From Thamnidium elegans (Eukaryota > Mucoromycota > Mucoromycetes > Mucorales > Mucoraceae), in NCBI GenBank assembly GCA_025201345.1, contig JAIXMG010000028.1, forward strand, positions 181,001 to 245,000: a stretch of DNA of 64,000 nucleotides, in the 5' to 3' direction. A program made the position numbers and the translations under genes. The notes below the pieces were generated by a model that made no database searches, was not told the DNA's origin, and saw nothing but the letters and a program-made list of their open reading frames with translations. Of this stretch, positions 55,858 to 64,000 are shown one piece after another. Position 1 is the stretch's first letter. Each line of letters opens with the position of its first letter.

Positions 55858-58800
55858 ACAACAAAACATACAACAGCAGCAACAACAGCAGCAGCAACAA
55901 TCTCCTGCTCAACAACAGGCTCAAGCACAAATGTATGCTTATCAACGTTCTGCTGCCGCTGCTGCTATGGCTGTTTCTAATACACCAATGCAACAAGCCC
56001 AACAAAGACCGCCACAATCTGCTGCTCAAATCCCCATGAACTTGTTACAAAATATAAACGCGACCAATGCGGCCCAAGCGGGTTTAAATATTTCCCCACA
56101 ACAATTTCAAATGTACTTTGCACGTCAAATGGCATTACAGCAACAACAACAGCAACAACAGTCCCAGTCTTCTCCACATATGCAAAATCATTTGTCTCCT
56201 CAACAACAACAGCAACAACAACAACAGAATTTTGCTAATCAAGGACAAATGACTCAACAACAATTGATGAATATGGGTATGGCTAAAGGTGGCAATAATT
56301 TTAGACCACAGTTCCAACCTAATGATACTGCTGCTACAAGTACAAGTACTCCTTCATTATCGTCGGCTGCTATTGTGACTAGCGTACCTACCGCTGGTAA
56401 CTCGGTTTCGGGTGGATCTCCCATGCAACAAAATGCTGTGATTGGCAATTACCCCATGGGTAACAGTAATCCCGGAAACATTTCCGCTTCATCTACACCT
56501 GTTAGTATACCTGCTACTCTTTCTGCACAAGGTAATTTTAATAATATGGTAAGACCTCCTATCAGCCAAGAAGTGTTAATGCAAAGGCTTCAGCAGCAGC
56601 AGCAGCAGCAGCAGCAAGCTCAGCAAGCCCAACAGCAGCAACAACAGCAACAACAACAACAACAAGGTGGCCCAAGACCCCCTCAAACTCCGCAACAATT
56701 CGTACAACAGCAACAAGCTGTTCATGCACAACAGCAACAACAACAACAGCAAAGGCCTGTTATGAATCCTCAGTTACAACAACAACAAGCTGTTATGGGT
56801 GCGTTGAAACCATTAACGTTTCAACAACGAAATAATGCTGCTGGTATTGTAAGACAAATGGATGAAGGTATTCGACAAGGAAGAGGTAAGCTATATTTAT
56901 TTATTTATTTTTAAAAAAAAAAGAAAAAAAAAAGAGGATAAAAACTAAACAAGTTACCTTTATACAAAATAGTTCGTGGTTCTATTATTGAGGATTTATC
57001 CGAACAGGATAAAAACGCTATACGGGAACAGATTATGTTGATGAAGAGCATGTACGATAAAATCGATAATTTATTACCTGTGTTTTTAGCCATGACCAAT
57101 AACGTAGAAGCTACACGAAGACTGATATTGATGAAATATATGTTTGAAGATCAATTAAGTGCTTTACCTCAAAACAAGTTTATTATTAGTCTGGAAAATT
57201 TGCATAAACTCAAGGAACAATTTAATGGGTATTTTAATTGGGTACGTAATGCTGTGGGCCAACAACAACAGCAGCAGCAACAAATGAATGCCATGTCCGC
57301 CGCTGCTACAGGTGCCAACAACCAAAATTCGCCAATTCAACAGCAACAGATTGGGTTAGGGTTAATGCCAATGCATATGCAGCAACATATGGCTCAGCAA
57401 GGTATGCCAAATTACAATCAAATGGCTCCTCAGATGAATGCTGGTATGCCTATGAATCAATCGCATCAAGCCATGACATTGATGAGACAACAGCAAGCTC
57501 AGCATCACCAACAGCAGCAGCAGCAGTTACAGGCTCAACAGCAGGCTCAACAAGCTCAACAAGCTCAACAGCAAGCTCAGCAAGCCCAACAGGCTCATCA
57601 GGCTCAACAGCAGACTCAGCAACAAGTGCAGCAGCAAGCTCAGGTACAAGCACAGGAAACCCCTGTGACGTCTGTAAATCAACAAGGTACAAAATCAAAT
57701 GAAAATACACCTACTATTAGCGCCGCCACACCCAATGCAGCCGCAACTCCTTCTGCCGCCACACCTTCCAATGGTATAAAGCGTAAAAGTCTTGATCTTA
57801 AACTTCCGGCTGGAAAGAAACAACGTGGTACAAGATCATCAGCTGCCTCTCAATCACCTACACTAAGTCGAAAGAACCAAAAGTTACTAGATAAAGAAAA
57901 GTCGGGCCCTACACCAGCTTCTGCTCCAGCATCTTCTACTTTGGTTCAACAAAAGACGCCTCAAAATACTACCGATATGCCCTCTGCTTCCAATAGCCCT
58001 GCTATGATGAACAGTTCTAATATTACGCAGTCTATCAATCAAGCACTTGCTACAGGACAAGGAAATATGGATAACAGCAGCAATGTTAATTTCGCATCTA
58101 ATCATGCAGGTAACAATGGAGGTATTCCTGTAAAGGGAGGTATGCCTCTGAGTCAACACCAAGCTCAATCTCAAGCATTTTATATGGCTGCTGTTAGTAA
58201 TGGTATTCCACCGCAAATTGTTAACTTGTTACCGCATAAAGCACTTCAATGCAATTGGTTATTACAACAGGCTGCACAAAACAAGATGATGTTGTCGTCT
58301 AATCAACAACAACAAATACAGTCCTTGTTAAATGAGCATATTGAGCAAGCCAAGCATCAATTGACGCATCAAGCTGAATCATCGCCAATGCATCAACATG
58401 ATCAAAGCTCTCAACAGCAAGTTTCCAATACACCTGTTTCATCGCATATGTCTGCTACTGTGAATACTCAATCTCCTCGACCTAATGAGGCATATATCAA
58501 GAGTGAAGATAACCAACAGCAACAACAGCAACAGCTTTCTTTACAGCAGCAGCAACAGGCTCAACAGCAAATGCATCAGCAACAGATGCACCAACAACAA
58601 CATATGCAGCAACAGATGCAACAACAAATGCTTCAACAACAGCAAATGCAACAGCATCATCAACAGCAGTTACAAGCTCAACAGCAGGCTCAACAGCAAG
58701 CTCATCAACAGGCTCAACAACAACAACAACAACAACAACAACAGCAACAAGCACAGCATCTTCATCATCAACAACAACAACAACAGCAACAACAACAACC

Positions 58801-59503
58801 AGATCAGATACCCGGAACACCAAATAGTACATCAAATATGATCGTTCACCCATCAATGACTACACTTCAAAGTAATAGTGGTAATAGTAGTAACAATGGT
58901 AATATGGTCGAAGATACGATGTCCAGTATGTATTTTCAAAATGGAGTGATTAAGGACATGTCAACGATGCTTGCGGGGAATGGATCGACGGGAGGAAATA
59001 ACAGCAATAATAATATTCATAATACTAATAATAATAATAATAATTCACCACAAATTCATATGCAACCTTATCATACCTCACCGCAACAGCAAGTCGTTCG
59101 ACCTCAATCACAACCACCTCAACAACAAGTGCCACCACCACCGCCCCCACCACCACCACCAAGTACAACACAACAACAAGAATTTGATGGATATTCATCT
59201 GCTTTAAAAGAAGGATATAAGGATGAAACATTTGGTACACCTGATCTTGGATTATTAAAACGAGAAACTGGGTTTATTAAACAAGAAGAAGATGCGGCTG
59301 AAATTCAATCCTCTTGGTACGATTCTTCTAATGGAGCTGATTTGGGTTTAGATGTGTTTGACTGGGATAATAACGACTTTGTGACCTTGGATGATAATGA
59401 AGTACCTACACAACCTTCAACTAGCTCTGAAAACAACAAAAAATCCACTGATGATAAAAAATTAATAGATGATAGTGGTAAACTCTGTGTAGTGAGTTTA
59501 TAA
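54990..59503 (+). CDS. MED15: Mediator tail subunit 15, KIX domain and polyglutamine
   Basis: Receives activator signals in the Mediator tail and passes them to RNA polymerase II. Four exons: 54990-55162, 55343-55445, 55505-56885, 56973-59503; 4188 bases, 1395 residues. The KIX domain lies at about residues 33-110: NANWRNEVTVPDRTRFVSQL, then LKHLSPNTSENETYNVASNF and YILAYAKKFQHIRDQI. Long CAA/CAG-coded glutamine tracts interleaved with Ala, Met and Asn fill most of the rest. A folded segment lies near 630-710 (IIEDLSEQDKNAIREQIMLM) and a basic NLS-like GIKRKSLDLKLPAGKKQRG near 885. The C-terminus is acidic and hydrophobic, with WYDSSNGADLGLDVFDWDNN, like an activation or tail-assembly region. 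Intron 1 contains a T run of more than 30. Antisense frames here are artefacts of CAG repeats. Confidence 0.9.
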
Positions 59504-59543
59504 AAACAAAAACAAATACACACACAAACTGAACAACAACAAT

Positions 59544-59578
<35 letters not shown>

Positions 59579-59657
59579 AAAACGCACAGGGATAAAAGAA
59601 AAAAAAATTACACATAACCAGAGAAAAAAAAAATATATACATATATATATATTTACA

Positions 59658-59691
<34 letters not shown>

Positions 59692-59939
59692 AAGGTGCGC
59701 ACACACGTCTTTTATTTTATTTTTTCTCCTTTCGTTTATTAGTATTACCTATTTAGTAAAAAGAAATATATATATTTTAATTTTTTGAAAAACATACAAA
59801 AAAGAGGTTTTTGATATTTCGGAAAAGAAATCGGCTCGCATACATTTTTTTTGGTCATATGAAAACAATAGTTACTACTTTGAGTCATGGTACAAAAAAA
59901 AACATTGACGTATGTGCAACACACACTTAAACGTGGAAT

Positions 59940-59979
<40 letters not shown>

Positions 59980-60120
59980 GAACGCCTTTTTTCTTGTGCT
60001 CGATAATCCCAATTTCTTTCATCATGTCATTTCAAAAGTCACATGGAAACTTTTTTTTTCTTCTTAAAAGAAAAATATGTGTATCCTTTTCTTTTTTTAT
60101 TTCTTCTTTCACTCGTTACT
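59504..60120. other. spacer with simple repeats
   Basis: (CAA)n at about 59533-59578, (CA)n at 59662-59688, a T run of about 32 at 59942-59973. 3' region of MED15 and promoter of the sideroflexin gene; no gene seen. Confidence 0.6.
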
Positions 60121-60834
60121 ATGTCAACTATAGATTTAAGTAAGTTTTTTCTTTCTTTTTTTTATTGAGGGTGACGATGGATACTAAATTGTATTGGTTG
60201 CGCGTTAGGTAAGCCTAGATATCCTCAATCGTCTTATTGGGGTAGAATTAGACATTTTATCGACGTAACAGATCCCAGGTACGAGCCTACATAACGACCT
60301 TAGGTTTTTTCTTCTTCTAAATAATATATATAATAGAACTCTGTTTGTATCTTCCAAGGAACTCGAAAAATGTAAACAACTGTTACAAAATAAGAGTCAA
60401 CATGACAAGATTGACCCTGAAAGACTTTGGAAAGCTAAAAAAGGTATTATTTTTTCTCACGATAAATATTTTAGGCTATTAAAAAAAAGTTTTTTTTTTT
60501 TTAGTGGTGGATTCTACCATTCATCCTGATACTGGAGAGGCTGTTTTCTTACCTTTTAGAATGTCTTGCTTTGTACCTACCAATATGATCTTGGTAGCTG
60601 GTATGTTATTACCTAATCCCAGTGTAAGTAAAATGAAAGGTATTAAAATGTATGATTTTTTAAAACTCAAAATGATTTATTTGTATTAGATTAAAAGCAT
60701 ATTATTTTGGCAATGGGCCAATCAAAGTGTCAATGTTGCATTTAATTCTGCTAATGCCAACAAGACAACGCCTATGAGTGTAAAAGAAACTGCAAGTAAG
60801 TTTTTATATAATGATGATAAATGCAATGGTTAAT

Positions 60835-60870
<36 letters not shown>

Positions 60871-61415
60871 TAGTTGCTTACGTATCTGCTGTTACAACAT
60901 CTTGTGCTATTGCTGTTGGATTAAACCAATCTGTACCACGCCTTAAAGTATCACCTAATATAAAATCACTTTGTATGAAACTTGTACCATTTACAGCGGT
61001 AGCAGCAGCTGGTACAGTGAATGTATTTTTGATGCGAGGTAAAGAAGTACGTGACGGTATCAATGTATTTACAGAAGAAGGAGAACAAGCTGGTAAATCA
61101 AAGCAAGCAGGTCTGTCGGCTGTATCACAAGTAGCTATTTCACGTATCTTAACCAATGCGCCCGTTTTGATCTTACCACCCATTTTGTTGGGTAGACTTG
61201 AAAAGACAGATTTTGTAAAGGCTAGACCTAAGTTGGTTATTCCTTTAAACTTTGGTTTGATTGCATTGTGTTTGATGACTGCACTTCCTGCCGCCATTGC
61301 CGTGTTCCCTCAAATTGGAGAATTACAAACTGAGTCCATGGAAAAGGAGTTTCAAGATTTAAAGGATAGTCATGGAAAGCCTATCACCAAGTTGTATTTT
61401 AATAAGGGACTCTAA
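60121..61415 (+). CDS. FSF1: sideroflexin (mitochondrial amino-acid carrier)
   Basis: Inner-membrane sideroflexin/tricarboxylate carrier family; human SFXN1 carries serine into mitochondria for one-carbon metabolism. Six exons: 60121-60139, 60209-60278, 60337-60443, 60505-60623, 60690-60795, 60874-61415; 963 bases, 320 residues, the usual length. Hallmarks: [24 protein letters not shown] at the N-terminus, the HPDTGE motif ([21 protein letters not shown]), [20 protein letters not shown], and four to five membrane helices with [18 protein letters not shown]. Family sequences usually read NYTNRN or NYSNRN where this has NSANANK. An A run of about 32 lies in the last intron. Confidence 0.92.
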
Positions 61416-61806
61416 AAAACATTGTGTGACAATCAAAGCCATCTTGTGTTATCATTAATAATAATAAAAAATAGATCATCTTATTGTAGTGTGAGTATCA
61501 TATATGTATAATAGAGTGACTCGGAACCTCTTATGCAAGTTGTCTATTTTAATAAGCGCACAAAGTCTTCTTTATTTGTTCGCGTGTGTGTGCACTCATT
61601 TTTTTTTTTTTTTTTGCCCTGTCAGTTTCAATATCCGAATGATTGTCCAAGTTCCACGTTTTAAAGGACCCCATTAATTTATGTATTTTTCACAAGGAAA
61701 GTCAAAAACTCTAAAAAAAAAATTTGTTTAAAAAACTTTTTTTTTTATTTTTATTTGTCTTTCTTTTTCTTTTGCCTCTACACACTCACTCACGCATAAA
61801 ATAAAA
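61416..61806. other. spacer, promoter of the aminotransferase gene
   Basis: T/A-rich with a (TG)n stretch near 61583; a CACACACTCACTCACGC leader lies just before the ATG. No gene seen. Confidence 0.5.
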
Positions 61807-63131
61807 ATGTCAACTGAAAAGACTACAGCCAATAACGTCTGGGATACCAAGACTCAAACTTTCCACGGTGGTCAGGAACATCGTTTTATCAATAATTTTG
61901 TTGAGGATTTTAGTGTCACTACCAATTACCTCGGTACTCCCCGTAAAGCCCTTGAAGCTGCAAGAGAAGCCGTAAGTTAAATAACCAAGAAAAAAAGAAT
62001 CAGGTCATTGACACTTTGCCAAAAAAAAATAGATGAGTGAGATTCACCATTACCCTGCTGCTAACCAAGAACCTGCAAAGACTCATTTGGCAGAATTCTT
62101 GTGGGGATCCAACTATGCTGAACAACACGGTCGTTTGTTGATGGGTAACGGAGCTTCCGAGTTGATTGATTTGGTTGTTAGAAAGGCTCTTTTAGCCGCT
62201 GCTGAAAGAGGTCAAAAGCAACCTACTTGGAAGGGTAGCCCATGGAACGTTCAAGTAAGTTAATAAATAGAAAAGAAAAGGGGGGGGGGGCAATAATAAC
62301 GTATTTGTATTATAGTACAGAGAATATCAACGTAGTGCAGAGACAAACGGATTCAAGATTTTAGAACCTTCAAACCCCGAAAGAGCTGATATGATTTGTA
62401 TTGTAAATCCTTGTAACCCTACTGGTGATTATTTCACTGTTGAACCATTAAAGGAATGGATTAAAGATAATGTTAAATCCGGCGGTTGTGTTATTGTTGG
62501 TAAGACTTGAAAAAAAAAAAATAGATTAAAAAATGTATTTTTATATAACAACAAAACGTATCTAGATGAGTCTATGCAACCTTGGCATTCTGCCGATTTC
62601 AGAGCTGATTCACTCATTTCTGAACATCAATATGCTAAAGATATGTGGACAAATGAAAATGTTTCGGTTCATGTGATGCACTCATGGACAAAAATTTGGT
62701 CTTGTACCGGTCTTCGTGTTGGGTCAGTTATTTGTCCTACTACCGAACATTGTGAGGCATTACGCAAGATTCAAGTACCTTGGTCTGTTAATGGACCTGC
62801 TTTAAAGTTTGTTGAAGAAGTTGTTAATGATATCGATTACTTGAATGAAACTTGGGAAAACACACCTAGATTAAGAGCTTATTTAATTGAACAATTATCT
62901 AGCCTCGAACAATCCAAAGAGTGGGAATATCATGGAAAGAAGTTCTTGAGTTGGGTATGGTTAGATATGAAGTGTGAAAAGGTTGCTGAAAAAGCTATTG
63001 AATTAGCTCGTGGTGCTGGTGTACCCGTTCGTAGTGGTAAACCCGGTTACAAATGTAACTCTTTTGTTAGAGTCGCTGTACGTAAAGAAAATGAAGTTCA
63101 AGTTCTTATTAATGCTTGGAAATCTTTGTAA
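61807..63131 (+). CDS. PLP-dependent aminotransferase, class I/II fold
   Basis: Four exons: 61807-61971, 62033-62254, 62316-62499, 62566-63131; 1137 bases, 378 residues. Fold type I aminotransferase: the substrate-side GTPRKALEAAREA with YPAANQEPAK, MGNGASELIDLVVRKAL, the PLP-phosphate region CIVNPCNPTGDYF, the Asp that pairs with the pyridine nitrogen in VIVDESMQPWH, the Schiff-base Lys in MHSWTKIWSCTGLRVG (near residue 235), and Arg in SFVRVAV for substrate carboxylate. The layout is nearest to histidinol-phosphate aminotransferase/CobD-type enzymes, but substrate cannot be read from sequence. Unusually, the usual S-F-S-K is HSWTKIW. Confidence 0.87.
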
Positions 63132-63464
63132 AATAAATAAATAAACATTTGCATTATATACACACATATTTTCTAAAACTTTGGCAACATGTTTAATTTA
63201 TTAATTTGAACAGACTATAATTATATTAGGGGGAGGGTCTGGTACTTTTTAAACCATGTTGCTGGCATGACGACGCGAAAGAATGAGAGTCTTTTTTATT
63301 TATTTATTTTCCCTCTAAAAAAGGATACAAAATAGTGTGGGTCAGGAGAAGGAATGATCTAGGGACTCATATTTCATTTTTTTTTTAATTGAGCTTTTTA
63401 CCTTTAATATTAGGCAACGATTCTTTTTTCTTTTGTTTATATAAGACCGCCATTTTTTCTTCCA

Positions 63465-63497
<33 letters not shown>

Positions 63498-63510
63498 CCA
63501 AGTAAAAAAA
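63132..63510. other. spacer with T28 run
   Basis: AT-rich 3' flank of the aminotransferase gene; a T run (about 63467-63497) ends just upstream of the DPBB gene's start. No gene seen. Confidence 0.5.
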
Positions 63511-63918
63511 ATGCTATTTATTCGTATTTGGTCAATTATTATTTTTATTGTTATAAACAATATGTGGATGATTTCATCTGCACCTCTACAAAGTCGTGGA
63601 ACACTAGGAGAAAGAATATTAAAAGGAGTGAAAGGCAAATTATTTTCAGGGTCGGGTACTTTTTATGAAGTAGGATCAGGGTCCTGTGGTGAAAGTGATT
63701 CAGATAGTGATTTAGTAGTAGCTGTCAATTTTGATCAAATGAAAAATGGTACAGTTTGAATTGATATACTTTTTGTAATACACTCTTAACAGAAAAAAAA
63801 CAAATGTATAGGTGCAAATCCAAATAATAATCCTACATGTCAAAAAACAGTTTTTATTACGGGTGATATGGGTAGTACTTCGGCTCGGGTTGTCGACACA
63901 TGTCCTTCTTGTCCAAAA

Positions 63919-63965
<47 letters not shown>

Positions 63966-64000
63966 CCGTTCTCATTTATGTTTCAATTAATAGGAGCACT
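63511..64000 (+). CDS. secreted DPBB (expansin/RlpA-like) protein, 5' part
   Basis: Exons 63511-63748, 63812-63919 and from 63994 past the edge. A signal peptide is clear: LFIRIWSIIIFIVINNMWMI then SSA. After a short Arg/Gly linker a double-psi beta-barrel begins: FSGSGTFYEVGSGSCGES, VVAVNFDQMKNG, NPTCQKTVFITGDMGSTSAR and VVDTCPSCPKG. The last is the DTCPSC block preceding the catalytic-type Asp of expansins and barwin-like proteins. Such small secreted fungal proteins are thought to act at the cell wall or on plant or own-wall polysaccharide. The 3' end and any carbohydrate-binding domain are outside the window. Intron 2 carries an A40 run. Confidence 0.85.

Noticed and set aside
55596..56448. 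Several minus-strand Val/Leu-rich frames
   Set aside because: Antisense of CAA/CAG glutamine tracts in MED15.

Overview
The window is nuclear DNA of an early-diverging filamentous fungus, most likely a Mucorales species (Mucoromycota); the genus cannot be fixed from the sequence. The basis is: very AT-rich DNA with long A and T homopolymers; genes cut by short GT-AG introns (about 45-80 bases); polyglutamine regulators; a carG-type geranylgeranyl diphosphate synthase; and decayed mobile families that I recall as typical of Mucorales genomes. No tRNA, rRNA, CRISPR array or organellar sequence was found. I assembled exon structures by hand by matching splice sites, reading frame and known family motifs. 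For nearly every complete multi-exon gene the exon lengths sum to a multiple of three.

Left arm (1-30 kb, dense housekeeping genes). Three closely packed minus-strand genes come first: a 4'-phosphopantetheinyl transferase (cut by the window edge), an unknown 315-residue protein and a small protein ending in a CaaX box. A two-helix membrane protein follows on the plus strand. Next are the 3-methylcrotonyl-CoA carboxylase alpha subunit, carG, a Sel1-repeat protein, LIS1/PAC1, and a neighbouring pair forming the carnitine shuttle: carnitine O-acetyltransferase with a peroxisomal C-terminus, and the mitochondrial carnitine/acylcarnitine carrier. After a decayed DD34E transposon (18.3-19.8 kb) come a FUS/TAF15-like RNA-binding protein, a PCL-type cyclin, a divergent chitin synthase and, convergent to it, cytosolic prolyl-tRNA synthetase.

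Centre (30.2-47.1 kb, a mobile-element island). It holds a LINE with gag-like ORF1 and an endonuclease-only ORF2. A Tc1-like element with intact ends is inserted in that ORF1. A 1056-base inverted repeat carries two copies of a family of unknown function. A broken Fanzor/TnpB-like gene contains a 288-base MITE-like insertion. A second, decayed Tc1-like element follows. In both nested insertions the host frame reads on across the site once the insert and one target duplication are discounted.

Right arm (47.1-64 kb, dense again). Genes are ribosomal protein eS28, methylthioribose-1-phosphate isomerase, a BYE1-like PHD/TFIIS-M/SPOC protein, a PH-domain protein, Mediator subunit MED15, a sideroflexin, a PLP aminotransferase and the start of a secreted DPBB (expansin/RlpA-like) protein.

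Functional links: carnitine acetyltransferase and the carnitine carrier act in one acetyl-transfer route between peroxisome, cytosol and mitochondrion. The carboxylase, phosphopantetheinyl transferase, GGPP synthase and MRI1 are unlinked metabolic genes. The points most worth a second look are the Fanzor-like locus, the perfect inverted repeat and a chitin synthase lacking the usual acceptor and QRRRW motifs.
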